In this document: piece after piece, positions 8,674 to 17,027 of the stretch | How positions within the stretch are numbered: the first letter of the stretch is position 1 | Layout: each line of letters begins with the position of its first letter | Assembly (NCBI GenBank): GCA_028282325.1 | Contig: JANQID010000060.1 | Coordinates: 1 to 40,125 of the forward strand | Reading direction: 5' to 3' | Source: Chloroflexaceae bacterium | GTDB lineage: Bacteria > Chloroflexota > Chloroflexia > Chloroflexales > Chloroflexaceae | DNA: 40,125 bases | Made by a program: the position numbers and the translations under genes | Notes under the pieces: model-generated | Told to the model about the DNA's origin: nothing | Seen by the model: the letters and a program-made list of their open reading frames with translations, nothing else | Database searches by the model: none

Positions 8674-9125
8674 AAATTCATTACTCCAGAAGGCGTCTGC
8701 ACAACAACCTTCTGGCGAGCGCGTTTACCGATTAACGCTGAACCAATTGGCGACTCGTTCGAAACCTTGCCTTGACGAGGGTTGGCTTCTGCACTGCCCA
8801 CAATCGTCCAGGTTTCTTCCTCTTCCGAGTCGTCCAGTTTGACCGTGACCGAGGCTCCTACACAGACCTCGCTATAACCGTTCTGACCATCATCAATAAT
8901 CTGGGCGCGCGAGAGAATGCTCTTAATGTCGCGAATACGTCCTTCGAGCAAAGATTGAGACTTCTTTGCGTCTTCGTATTCTCCGCTTTCAGAAATGTCA
9001 CCAAGCTCCTTTGCAGCAGCAATACGCTCTGCGACAACTTTGCGCTCGCTCGTTGTTAATTCTTCAAGCTCTGCTTCGAGCTTTGCTCGACCTTCGCGCG
9101 TCAAGTAAACGGGCTTATCACTCAT
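8652..9125 (-). CDS. greA: Transcription elongation factor GreA
   Basis: 157 residues. GreA enters the secondary channel of RNA polymerase and stimulates cleavage of backtracked RNA. The N-terminal coiled coil carries the acidic tip LGDISESGEYEDAK, with the Asp and Glu that hold the catalytic metal; the C-terminal FKBP-like domain has NESPIGSALIGK. Start ATG 9125 (MSDKPVYLT) is chosen because it matches family length; an in-frame ATG 25 codons earlier lies inside the leader. It is a single gene with its own promoter, a leader of about 170 bases and a terminator. Confidence 0.96.
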   Translation of the reverse strand: MSDKPVYLTREGRAKLEAELEELTTSERKVVAERIAAAKELGDISESGEYEDAKKSQSLLEGRIRDIKSILSRAQIIDDGQNGYSEVCVGASVTVKLDDSEEEETWTIVGSAEANPRQGKVSNESPIGSALIGKRARQKVVVQTPSGVMNLTVVKIS

Positions 9126-9223
9126 TGTTAATCTGCCTTTTGCTGAACGCATCGCCTGCACGGAGCTGACAGAATGGAAGGGTGAGACACCCTGCTCCAC
9201 GAGGCGGTTTTCAACGTAAATAA

Positions 9224-9243
9224 CTGAGAGTACATACTCTCAG
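9224..9243 (-). promoter_or_regulatory. Palindrome in the greA leader
   Basis: CTGAGAGT / ACTCTCAG with a 4-base loop: 8-bp perfect arms, located about 55 bases after the predicted greA transcription start. It may be an RNA hairpin in the long leader or an operator. No known riboswitch consensus was recognised around it. Confidence 0.5.
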
Positions 9244-9303
9244 CCTGAAGGGGATGGTTCTGAGAACACATGCGTCTGCCATCTGAAACCGTTGGCGATT
9301 GCA

Positions 9304-9332
9304 ATTATACGGTACGTTCTAGCTTTTGTAAA
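9304..9332 (-). promoter_or_regulatory. Sigma70-type promoter of greA
   Basis: Minus strand TTTACA (9332-9327), 17-bp spacer, TATAAT (9309-9304): five of six and six of six matches to consensus. Confidence 0.82.
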
Positions 9333-9337
9333 GCATC

Positions 9338-9366
9338 TTGACGAATACTATCCTTTACGTTACGAT
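9338..9366 (+). promoter_or_regulatory. Candidate promoter of the phosphohexomutase operon
   Basis: TTGACG (9338-9343), 17-bp spacer, TACGAT (9361-9366). Five of six and four of six matches; start expected near 9373, about 23 bases before the ATG. It lies back to back with the greA promoter. Confidence 0.6.
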
Positions 9367-9395
9367 CTCGTTATCTATGCCGCCAGGAGAAAGCT

Positions 9396-10811
9396 ATGGC
9401 CAATGTCGTCAATCCGACTATTTTTCGCGCCTATGATATTCGCGGCGTCGTTGACGTTGATCTGACGGAACAGACGTATTTCATACTCGGCCAGGCGACA
9501 GGCACGTATTTTGGGCGTCATGGCGCACAGGTAATGGCGATTGGCCGTGATGCTCGACTTAGCTCCCCTCTTTTCCAGCAAGCGTTTATCGCCGGTCTGC
9601 GTACTACTGGCATCGATGCTATTGACATTGGCGAGGTTCCCACGCCTGTGATGTATTTCGCCGTCGAGCATCTGGGGGTCGGGGGCGGGGCTATTATCTC
9701 GGCAAGCCATAACCCATCGCGGTACAATGGACTGAAGCTACGAAGGGCGCATTCCCGCTACGGCAGCGAGCCGCTGACAAGCGCGGAGATTCAAGCGTTA
9801 GAGCGGATTGCAAATAGCGGTGTGTTTGCGCAAGGTCAGGGTTCGCTGAGGGCTGCTGATGTACGTGATGCATATATTCAGAGCGCTGCTGCACTGCTGC
9901 GCTTGCCGGACTCATACCGCCCGCGCGTCGTGCTTGACGGCGGCAATGGCGTGGCTGGCCCTTGCGGCGTGCGTTTGCTCGAAGCCATCGGAGCCGAGGT
10001 TATTCCGCTGTATATCGAGCCAGATGGCGCCTTCCCCAATCACCATCCCGATCCGCTGAAACCCGAAAATATCCAGGATCTTAGCAAGACTGTGCGCGCC
10101 CACGGCGCCGACCTGGGAATAGCGCTAGACGGCGACGGCGACCGATTGGGCGTTGTAGATCACACTGGCGAGATCGTCTGGGCCGATCGCTATCTGATAG
10201 TTCTGGCGCGCTATTTGCTGTCAAAACGCCGCGGCCCCGTCGTCTTTGATGTAAAATGCAGCACGGTTCTTGCGGATGCTATTCGCGACCTGGGCGGCGC
10301 GCCTGTGATGTGGAAAACGGGTTACTCAAACCTTTCAGCAAAAATGCGCGAAACGGATGCTGTGCTTGGCGGTGAGCTCAGCGGACATACAATTTTTCCA
10401 TATGCCCGGCACTACTATGACGATGGCGTATTTGCAGGCGCTCACCTCCTCTATGCGCTTACACAACTTGCTGATGATGGACGACTATTACCGCTGGCGG
10501 ATGCGTTGGCGTCGTATCCTGCGCTCCCATCAATCGATGAGGGACGCATTCCGTTTGACGAGACAACCAAGTTTCAAGTGATAGCCTATGTCCGAGATCA
10601 CTTTGCACGTGACTATGCAGTGATCGACATTGATGGGGTGCGTGTTGATTTTGGCGACGGATGGGGACTTGTACGCGCTTCAAATACCGAACCGGCCATC
10701 ACTACTCGTTTTGAGGCTGCAACCGAGGAGCGAGTACGCGATATCCGCACAGCGATGATGACAGTAGTCGAAGATTTTCGCCGCACATTAGATCGGCAGG
10801 TGACGGGTTGA
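9396..10811 (+). CDS. Phosphomannomutase/phosphoglucomutase (alpha-D-phosphohexomutase)
   Basis: 471 residues. It interconverts hexose 1- and 6-phosphates through a phosphoserine enzyme. All signatures are present: FRAYDIRG near the start, phosphoserine loop SASHNP with Ser104, metal loop DGDGDR (Asp245, Asp247, Asp249), sugar-binding GGELSGH near 335, and phosphate-binding RASNTEP near 435. AGGAGA precedes the ATG. It is first in a five-gene plus-strand operon with sugar-nucleotide genes, so it probably feeds mannose- or glucose-1-phosphate (or glucosamine) into envelope precursor synthesis. Sugar specificity cannot be told from sequence alone. Confidence 0.94.
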   Translation: MANVVNPTIFRAYDIRGVVDVDLTEQTYFILGQATGTYFGRHGAQVMAIGRDARLSSPLFQQAFIAGLRTTGIDAIDIGEVPTPVMYFAVEHLGVGGGAIISASHNPSRYNGLKLRRAHSRYGSEPLTSAEIQALERIANSGVFAQGQGSLRAADVRDAYIQSAAALLRLPDSYRPRVVLDGGNGVAGPCGVRLLEAIGAEVIPLYIEPDGAFPNHHPDPLKPENIQDLSKTVRAHGADLGIALDGDGDRLGVVDHTGEIVWADRYLIVLARYLLSKRRGPVVFDVKCSTVLADAIRDLGGAPVMWKTGYSNLSAKMRETDAVLGGELSGHTIFPYARHYYDDGVFAGAHLLYALTQLADDGRLLPLADALASYPALPSIDEGRIPFDETTKFQVIAYVRDHFARDYAVIDIDGVRVDFGDGWGLVRASNTEPAITTRFEAATEERVRDIRTAMMTVVEDFRRTLDRQVTG

Positions 10812-10858
10812 AATCGTAGCCCCTGGTTCCAAATTGCAAACAACCAAGCACGGGATAT

Positions 10859-12016
10859 ATGCCTGAACGCCTTCAGATTGTGCAAAAATTCTGGGAAGGG
10901 ATCTACACTGTCGATTTTACGTTGGAGCAGATGCGGCGACGTTGTTCTCGTCTAGGGGTAGATCTGCTGGCGCGAGGATGGGACTGTCTGATAGCGCATG
11001 ATACGCGCTTCATGTCAAATCTTTTTGCGCGTGATGTGTATCGCCAACTAGACTCGCAGGGTGTACCGGTGTATCTTTTTTCGGCAACGCCCGCGCCGCT
11101 TCCCTCAATCCGGTTCGCGCTCGAAGAACAACGTGCGCGGTGCGCCTTAGTTGTTTCGGCGCGCAATCGACCTTACTGGTTCAATGGGTTGGTATTCCTG
11201 TATCCTGATATAGCAGATATTCCTCTTCAGCCCGATGGTGAGATATCGGGAACTGGCTTTGAATTTCCCCAATTGGACGATATTGGCGGTGGCATCCATA
11301 TCCAGAACTTGCGCGATCCATATCTAGCTGCGCTCCAGTCCCATATCGATGTTGAAATGATACGTCGTTCGGCGTTGACTATCTTTGCCGACCCGATCCA
11401 CGGTACGACTGCGGGGTATCTGCCGGCTATAATCACCGAGAGCGGTCAGGCCAGGGCGATTGAGATCAATCGTGATCCTGACCCGCTGTTTGGACGAAAT
11501 ACGCCGTTGCCCGCCGAAGCTAGCCTGGCCCGAATGCGCAAGCTCGTGCGCGAGAGCGACTCGCATCTGGGTTTGGCCTTCTCCGCCGACGGTACGGCGT
11601 TGAGCGTCGTTGACAAGAATGGCGATCGACTGGAACATCTGGAGGTAGCGCTGCTGCTGGCGGCATATCTGATGCGCCAGTATCGACAGAAAGGTATCGT
11701 GATTGTACCGCCGCCTGCCGCAGATTCACCGTTGAGCCAATCTCTGGTTGGGATTCAACGATGGGAAGATGCGACCGGCATCCATGTAGAATTGAGTAAC
11801 GATGCGAAGACGCGGATAAACGAAGTTCTGGCTCAGGATCGTTCCAATCTTCTGATCGGATGCACTGCAGAAGGCGAGATTATCCAAGGGCAAGATCGAG
11901 CATATCCCGATGCCTTACGAGCCGGATTGTTGATTATAGAGTTGGCTGCACGTAATGGCGGCAATCTGCGTTCTTTGTTGGATGAATTACGAGGGCAACT
12001 CCTCCGAAAATCGTAA
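10859..12016 (+). CDS. Catalytically degenerate phosphohexomutase paralogue
   Basis: 385 residues, shorter than the neighbouring enzyme (471). It aligns with it without gaps at two active-site blocks. The phosphoserine block SASHNPSRYNG corresponds to SARNRPYWFNG (100-110), so the catalytic Ser is Arg102 and the following His is Asn103. The metal loop LDGDGDR corresponds to FSADGTA (241-247), losing two of three Asp and the Arg. GCTAEGE replaces the GGE sugar loop, and domain 4 with its phosphate loop seems missing. Open frame and codon use look normal, so it appears maintained rather than decaying. Likely role: regulatory or scaffold partner of the active enzyme (inference). Confidence 0.78.
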   Translation: MPERLQIVQKFWEGIYTVDFTLEQMRRRCSRLGVDLLARGWDCLIAHDTRFMSNLFARDVYRQLDSQGVPVYLFSATPAPLPSIRFALEEQRARCALVVSARNRPYWFNGLVFLYPDIADIPLQPDGEISGTGFEFPQLDDIGGGIHIQNLRDPYLAALQSHIDVEMIRRSALTIFADPIHGTTAGYLPAIITESGQARAIEINRDPDPLFGRNTPLPAEASLARMRKLVRESDSHLGLAFSADGTALSVVDKNGDRLEHLEVALLLAAYLMRQYRQKGIVIVPPPAADSPLSQSLVGIQRWEDATGIHVELSNDAKTRINEVLAQDRSNLLIGCTAEGEIIQGQDRAYPDALRAGLLIIELAARNGGNLRSLLDELRGQLLRKS

Positions 12017-12058
12017 TCGTATTATACGTCTGGCGCCTGATGGAGAATCTGAACAGAT

Positions 12059-13333
12059 ATGCAAACTATCATTCGTAGATTGTCATCATTGGTCTACCTT
12101 TTTCAACCTCTGGCGCTTACCTTGCTTGGTGTTGTATTGCTGTCGTTAGGGTTTGCATATCTAGTCATCCATGTGTATCGCACCATCGAATTTCCAGAGC
12201 TTTTCTACTATCTGACGCTGCAGTTTTTGCCGCGCCCGACCCGCGGCATTCTCTTGTTGATTCTGGGCGTTGGGACGCTTGGTATTGGCATATGGCGGCT
12301 CAGCGGCGTTGTTGTCATCCCATTGAGCGCCCAGCAGGCGTCAAGCGAAGTCGTGGTCGGCTATCGTCGAACAGGCAGATCGCCGCGTGTCGCAGTGTTA
12401 TCGGGCGGCGCAGGCGTGATAGTGTTGTCTAGCCTGGGCGAGCATATCGAGCGTTTAACGTGTATTACGCCTATTCAGGATCCAGTGGAATATTACTGGC
12501 GCGCGTCGAGTCTAATCACTTCAGGCTCGATCTATTTTGTGGCGCCGTCGCCTGTCCCGGTACAGGTATTTGCCGAGCTTGACGACGCGACCTTGATCAA
12601 TATCAAGTACATTGACGTTGATCCACAATTGGCTCCTCGCTATGTGAAAACCTTGATGTTGCGCACGGAACAGCATCTGGATGACGAGCACCTTGGCGTC
12701 GGGAATGGCATCGAGCAGACAAGTGGTCAAGCCAGCAGCTCAGGCGCACAGGCGTTATCATCAACGATGACTGTGAGTTTGCCGCTTACTCGGCTAGCGC
12801 TCGAAGCGATTCGTGAAGCCGACGCTATCGTGCTCGGGCCGGGAAGCTTGTTCGAGAGTATTCTGCCTAACATGCTAATAGATGAATTACGTGAGGCGTT
12901 ACAGCAAAGCAAGGCGCGCAAGATCTATATTTGCAACTTGATGACGGAACCTGGCTTCACCACAGGCTTCAGCGTGGGCGAGCACATTCGCCAGATTAAA
13001 CGCTACGGCGGGTTTACGCCTGATTATGCTCTGGTGAATGCACAACGCATCGAACCGGCCGTCTATAAACTGTATGAGGCGGCAAATCAGCTTCCGGTGT
13101 ATTTGAACCCGGAAGAATATGAAGAGACCGTCGTCTTCGCCGGCGAGCGTCTGTCTGAGCGTCATATCGTCGTCGAGGGCAGCCTGGTGTTCGAAGCCGA
13201 CTTATCCAGTTCGGTCATCCAACACACTGTAGACATCGACAAACCCGATGAAGTGCGCGCGGTTCGAGTTTTGCGTCACGACGGACAGAAGCTTGCAGCG
13301 GCCATATTGGAGTTGCTCAAGCGTGGGGCATAA
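12059..13333 (+). CDS. YvcK/CofD-like protein with N-terminal membrane anchor, degenerate binding loop
   Basis: 424 residues. Two membrane segments (about 14-38 and 62-85) are followed by a YvcK/CofD-type Rossmann domain. The hallmark distal motifs are good: ADAIVLGPGSLFESILPN (254-271) and CNLMTEPGFTTGFSVGEHI (292-310). The N-terminal GGGTG loop is SGGAG (115-119), and the DDGGSSG motif that follows in true YvcK reads as QDPVEYY. YvcK proteins bind UDP-sugars and tune cell-wall precursor synthesis; with this altered loop ligand binding is uncertain. Position between a dead hexomutase and a GlmU-like gene fits a membrane-anchored regulator of sugar-nucleotide metabolism. Confidence 0.75.
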   Translation: MQTIIRRLSSLVYLFQPLALTLLGVVLLSLGFAYLVIHVYRTIEFPELFYYLTLQFLPRPTRGILLLILGVGTLGIGIWRLSGVVVIPLSAQQASSEVVVGYRRTGRSPRVAVLSGGAGVIVLSSLGEHIERLTCITPIQDPVEYYWRASSLITSGSIYFVAPSPVPVQVFAELDDATLINIKYIDVDPQLAPRYVKTLMLRTEQHLDDEHLGVGNGIEQTSGQASSSGAQALSSTMTVSLPLTRLALEAIREADAIVLGPGSLFESILPNMLIDELREALQQSKARKIYICNLMTEPGFTTGFSVGEHIRQIKRYGGFTPDYALVNAQRIEPAVYKLYEAANQLPVYLNPEEYEETVVFAGERLSERHIVVEGSLVFEADLSSSVIQHTVDIDKPDEVRAVRVLRHDGQKLAAAILELLKRGA

Positions 13334-13354
13334 CACCCTCTCAGCGAGTAAGCT

Positions 13355-14716
13355 ATGACGATCCTCCTTTTTGAAGGCGATCTCTGGCGCAATTTTGCAC
13401 CACTGGTATATTCACGTCCGCTCTTTGAGCTACGCTGTGGCGGTTTTACGCTACGTGAACGAGCAGAAGCCCTGGCAGCGCAGTGTGCCAATCAATCATC
13501 GCGGAAGGAACGTTGCCCGCATGTGGCTGGTTTGTGTCGCCCCCATCTGATGGAATACTATGGATCGCCTGGCGGTATGCAGTCGCTGATCTGCGACAGT
13601 GAGCCGATAACGCTCATCAACGGTCGAGTCTTGGATTTGAGCTGGCTGCTCGACTTGATCAACGGCCCGGTCGGAACGGTCTACGCGAAAGAAGGCGTGC
13701 TGGTCGGTGCGCATCTTTCACCAGCGCTGGCTAGCGCTGTTCTCTATTATTTGAAAGATCAACACGTCGCCGCCACGTTTGAGGAGTTGAAACGCTTTTG
13801 CCGGATTGTAGAGATTGATACGCCATTGTTGCTTTATCCTTGGGATCTGATCTCGCTGGTCGGTGAACAGTTGGTGCGCGATATACCGCTGTTATCCGCA
13901 AGATTGCCCCGCTATTCCGGCGCCAACGAGCAGATTGCGGTTCGCGGCGGCGAGCATGTGTATGTCGCGCCGACGGCGCGGTTGGATGGGCCGTTGGCGC
14001 TGGATGCGCGCGACGGGCCCGTGTTCATCGATGAGCATGCTCATATCGAGCCGTTTAGCTTCATCCAGGGTCCGGCGTACATTGGTGCAAAGACGCTCGT
14101 CGCCAGCGCACGCATTCGCGGTGAAACCAGCTTCGGCCCGGTATGTCGGGTCGGCGGCGAGGTAGAGGCCAGCATTATCGAGGGATATAGCAACAAACAC
14201 CACGATGGCTTCCTGGGGCATAGCTGGCTCGGCGAGTGGGTCAACATCGGTGCGATGACCACCAATAGCGACCTGAAAAATAACTATGGCAGCATTCGTG
14301 TGACGATGGAAGGCGTAGGTCAGCTTGACAGCGGGCAGATCAAGCTGGGCTGCTTTTTGGCCGATCACGTCAAACTGGGCATTGGGTTACACCTCAACGG
14401 CGGTACGGTTATCGGCGTCGGCAGCAACATTTTTGGCGTTCACGCCGCCCCCAAAACCATTCCCCCCTTCACGTGGGGCGGCGATGTTTTCCGTGAATAT
14501 CGCATCGACAATATGGTGAAGGTGGCGCACACCGTTATGCAGCGGCGCAAACGCGAATTAACGCCGGCCTACGAAACGTTGTTGCGCAAGGTGTTCGATA
14601 TGACGCGCCATGATCGTCGTACGCTGGTCGATGAAATACCCAGTGAGGCGGTGGTGCGATCTGGTATGAGTGAGACAGCGCTGGCTCGTGCTGAGGCCGA
14701 AGCAATTCGCGCATAA
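13355..14716 (+). CDS. GlmU-like putative sugar nucleotidyltransferase with left-handed beta-helix
   Basis: 453 residues. The N-terminus (FEGDLWRNFAPLVYSRPLFELRCG) matches the GlmU_N / NTP_transf_4 type in which the usual GGxGTR loop is absent. From about residue 195 to 400, hexapeptide repeats form a left-handed beta-helix acyltransferase-like domain, including NKHHDGFLGHSWLGEWVNIGA and TNSDLKNNYG, both typical of this alternative GlmU family. Substrate is probably an N-acetylhexosamine phosphate, but this is inference. It lies 21 bases after the YvcK-like gene and 78 before selA, on the same strand, presumably in one operon. Confidence 0.85.
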   Translation: MTILLFEGDLWRNFAPLVYSRPLFELRCGGFTLRERAEALAAQCANQSSRKERCPHVAGLCRPHLMEYYGSPGGMQSLICDSEPITLINGRVLDLSWLLDLINGPVGTVYAKEGVLVGAHLSPALASAVLYYLKDQHVAATFEELKRFCRIVEIDTPLLLYPWDLISLVGEQLVRDIPLLSARLPRYSGANEQIAVRGGEHVYVAPTARLDGPLALDARDGPVFIDEHAHIEPFSFIQGPAYIGAKTLVASARIRGETSFGPVCRVGGEVEASIIEGYSNKHHDGFLGHSWLGEWVNIGAMTTNSDLKNNYGSIRVTMEGVGQLDSGQIKLGCFLADHVKLGIGLHLNGGTVIGVGSNIFGVHAAPKTIPPFTWGGDVFREYRIDNMVKVAHTVMQRRKRELTPAYETLLRKVFDMTRHDRRTLVDEIPSEAVVRSGMSETALARAEAEAIRA

Positions 14717-14794
14717 ACTTCCCAATCTGAGCGAGCGCTCCGTCTCCGTTTCCACACTTGATTGCTCCCGGCTACTTTGGAATAGGTTACGGCA

Positions 14795-16231
14795 ATGACA
14801 GCCTTTCGCAATTTGCCCAGCGTTGAACGGCTCGTGCGAGCGGTAGAGGAGCAGATCGGCGCAGAGGCTTTGCCCCGCACGCGGCTGGTTGAGGCGGCTC
14901 GCGCTGAGCTGGATGCCGTTCGCGCCGTGCTGCGCGAACAGCGTGACGGGCAACAGAACGATGTGAACGTTGTCACCGAGCCAGAAAACGCTTACCAGGC
15001 GTTCGAACGCTTGGTCGCAGCTGTCCGGCGACGTCTGCATACATTGACGACGCCGAGTTTGCGCCCGGTGATCAATGCCAGTGGCGTGATTATCCAGACT
15101 AATCTGGGCCGCGCGCCCTTGAGCGATGCGGCGCTGGCGGCAATGCAGGCCATAGGAACGGGCTATTCCAACCTGGAGTATGATCTAGACGCCGGTCAGC
15201 GGGGCAGCCGTTCGGTGCATCTCACCGCGTTGCTGTCCCAGATTACAGGCGCAGAATCTGCACTTGTCGTCAATAATAACGCCGCCGCCATCTACCTGGC
15301 GCTGATCGCATTGGCAACCGGTCGTGAGGTTATCATTTCGCGCGGGCAAGCCGTCGAGATCGGCGGCGGCTTTCGCATTCCCGATGTATTGCGGCAGAGC
15401 GGGGCCACGCTGGTCGAGGTCGGAACCACCAACCGCACCTACGCACGCGACTACGCTGCCGCGATCAACGATCGTACCGCCTTGCTGATGCGTGTTCACA
15501 CTAGCAATTTTCGGTTGGCTGGCTTTGTTCACGAGACTAGCTTGGCCGAGATCGTCGCGGTTGGCCGCCAGCACGGCGTGCCAGTTCTGGACGACCTGGG
15601 AAGCGGAACGCTGTTGCCCACCGCGCTGTATGGCCTCTCGCCCGAACCGACCGTGCAGGAGAGCCTGGTCGCCGGGGCCGATCTGGTGATGTTTAGCGGC
15701 GATAAGCTCCTTGGAGGTTCGCAGGCCGGATTGATCGTCGGGCGCAAGGATCTGACGGATCAGCTGAAGGGCCACCCGCTGGCGCGGGCGTTGCGGGTGG
15801 ACAAAAACACGTTGTCGGCGATGGAAGCGACGCTGATGGCCTATGCGCGCGGAACGGCGCCGGATGAGATTCCCGTGTGGCGGATGATCTCCATGCCGTT
15901 GGAGCGCCTGCGTCCGCGGGTTGAAGCGGTGGCCAACCAATTGCAGGCAGCAGCGATACCCGCGCACGTTGTGGAATGCGCCAGCGCCGTCGGTGGCGGT
16001 TCGTTGCCCGGCGACACGCTGCCGAGTCTGGGTGTCGCGCTCAATGCGAGCGATCTTGCTCCGCTCACGCTGGACGATATTGCGAGGGCGTTGCGTACTG
16101 GAGAACCGGCGGTTGTGCCGCGCATCGCCGCCGAGCAGCTTATCTTCGACTTGCGCACCGTGTCGCCGCAACACGATTCGACGCTATTCGAGCGTATTTG
16201 TAACGTAGTCAAACATCAGACAACACCGTAA
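14795..16231 (+). CDS. selA: L-seryl-tRNA(Sec) selenium transferase
   Basis: 478 residues, the family length. This PLP enzyme turns Ser-tRNA(Sec) into selenocysteinyl-tRNA using selenophosphate. N-terminal domain with LPSVERLV; INASGVIIQTNLGRAPLS near 92; SNLEYDL; and the PLP lysine in FSGDKLLGGSQAG (Lys304). All match SelA closely. Its presence implies that the organism makes selenoproteins. No selB, selD or tRNA-Sec gene is visible in the window. It is last in the sugar-nucleotide operon and ends in a strong hairpin. Confidence 0.95.
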   Translation: MTAFRNLPSVERLVRAVEEQIGAEALPRTRLVEAARAELDAVRAVLREQRDGQQNDVNVVTEPENAYQAFERLVAAVRRRLHTLTTPSLRPVINASGVIIQTNLGRAPLSDAALAAMQAIGTGYSNLEYDLDAGQRGSRSVHLTALLSQITGAESALVVNNNAAAIYLALIALATGREVIISRGQAVEIGGGFRIPDVLRQSGATLVEVGTTNRTYARDYAAAINDRTALLMRVHTSNFRLAGFVHETSLAEIVAVGRQHGVPVLDDLGSGTLLPTALYGLSPEPTVQESLVAGADLVMFSGDKLLGGSQAGLIVGRKDLTDQLKGHPLARALRVDKNTLSAMEATLMAYARGTAPDEIPVWRMISMPLERLRPRVEAVANQLQAAAIPAHVVECASAVGGGSLPGDTLPSLGVALNASDLAPLTLDDIARALRTGEPAVVPRIAAEQLIFDLRTVSPQHDSTLFERICNVVKHQTTP

Positions 16232-16236
16232 CACAC

Positions 16237-16272
16237 GACAAACGCGGGAAGGAAGCCCTTCCCGCGTTTGTC
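16237..16272. terminator. Bidirectional hairpin between selA and the ferredoxins
   Basis: Perfect 16-bp stem, 16237-16252 paired with 16257-16272, loop AAGC. GC-rich core (CGCGGGAAGG). There is no long T-run outside the stem in either direction. It lies between convergent genes, so it probably ends both transcripts. Confidence 0.8.
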
Positions 16273-16298
16273 CATTGTACCCTCGCCGGAAGCCTGCG

Positions 16299-16535
16299 CT
16301 AGAGACCAAAGAACTTGCGATTCTTCTCGATGTAGCTGATCCACTTATCGGGCACGCCGTCATCGGGGAAGATTGCTTCAACCGGGCACTCCGGTTCGCA
16401 TGCGCCGCAGTCCAGACACTCATCAGGGTTGATGTAGTACTGATCATCACCCTCGTAAATGCAATCGACCGGGCATACGGAGACACAGGCCGAGTCTTTG
16501 GTATCCACACATGGTTCAGCAATAACGTGTGGCAA
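16299..16535 (-). CDS. 7Fe ferredoxin, copy 1 (TTG start)
   Basis: 78 residues. A small soluble electron carrier with one [3Fe-4S] and one [4Fe-4S] cluster. Spacing C-x7-C-x3-C-P then C-x2-C-x2-C-x3-C-P is that of Azotobacter FdI / Thermus-type 7Fe ferredoxins; the second Cys of a full 8Fe cluster is replaced. The start is placed at TTG 16535-16533: an AAGGAGG ribosome site directly abuts the ATG at 16541, leaving no room, but lies six bases before the TTG. That start also makes the protein the same length as its paralogue. About 80% identical to copy 2 by eye. It has its own promoter. Confidence 0.92.
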   Translation of the reverse strand: MPHVIAEPCVDTKDSACVSVCPVDCIYEGDDQYYINPDECLDCGACEPECPVEAIFPDDGVPDKWISYIEKNRKFFGL

Positions 16536-16582
16536 ATTCATCCTCCTTACAGTATTGAGAAACCCGAATACTTTCGTGCTCT

Positions 16583-16611
16583 ATCGTAATAGAAGAGCTG
16601 CTTTATGTGAA
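16583..16611 (-). promoter_or_regulatory. Promoter of ferredoxin copy 1
   Basis: Minus strand TTCACA, 17-bp spacer, TACGAT (16588-16583). Just downstream is the near-palindrome CGAATACTTTCG (16565-16576, plus strand), also present before copy 2. Confidence 0.6.
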
Positions 16612-16663
16612 AAAGCCGTTCAACCTTTAACGTAGGTCGGCGCTCTGCGCACCGAAGTCTACG

Positions 16664-16900
16664 CTAGAGGCCGAAGAACTTGCGATTCTTCTCGGTGTAA
16701 CTAATCCATTTCTCGGGCACCGCATCCTCGGCGAAGATAGCTTCGACGGGGCACTCTGGTTCGCACGCGCCGCAGTCAATGCATTCGTCGGGGTTGATGT
16801 AATACTGATCGTCGCCCTCGTAGATGCAATCGACCGGGCATACAGCGACACAGGCCGAGTCTTTGGTATCCACACACGGTTCGGCAATGATGTAGGCCAT
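16664..16900 (-). CDS. 7Fe ferredoxin, copy 2
   Basis: 78 residues. Same cluster ligands: Cys9, Cys17 and Cys50 for [3Fe-4S]; Cys21, Cys40, Cys43 and Cys46 for [4Fe-4S]; plus an extra Cys25, as in FdI. GGAGGAGGG precedes the ATG. It is a tandem duplicate of the downstream gene with differences mostly near the C-terminal half (AEDAVPEK versus PDDGVPDK). Its electron partners are unknown; no oxidoreductase is adjacent. Confidence 0.95.
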   Translation of the reverse strand: MAYIIAEPCVDTKDSACVAVCPVDCIYEGDDQYYINPDECIDCGACEPECPVEAIFAEDAVPEKWISYTEKNRKFFGL

Positions 16901-16946
16901 GCCAACCCTCCTCCGGTGTTTATAAGTCCGAAAACTTTCGTACTAT

Positions 16947-16975
16947 ATCATAGTCGAAGATCTGATCTGTGTAAA
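16947..16975 (-). promoter_or_regulatory. Promoter of ferredoxin copy 2
   Basis: Minus strand TTTACA (16975-16970), 17-bp spacer, TATGAT (16952-16947). The shared element CGAAAACTTTCG lies at 16929-16940, in the same place relative to the -10 as in copy 1. Confidence 0.7.
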
Positions 16976-17027
16976 GCAAAGTAGCACGGCCCCAAACGAC
17001 CGTCTACGACTAAAGTCGCAGATGACG

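Noticed and set aside
9126-9300. TPP-type riboswitch in the greA leader because of CTGAGA
   Set aside because: The other conserved TPP segments are missing and the gene is not a thiamine gene.
17000-17027. Short hairpin after the Crp-like gene (TCTACGAC / GTCGCAGA)
   Set aside because: One mismatch, weak and no T-run; not convincing as a terminator.
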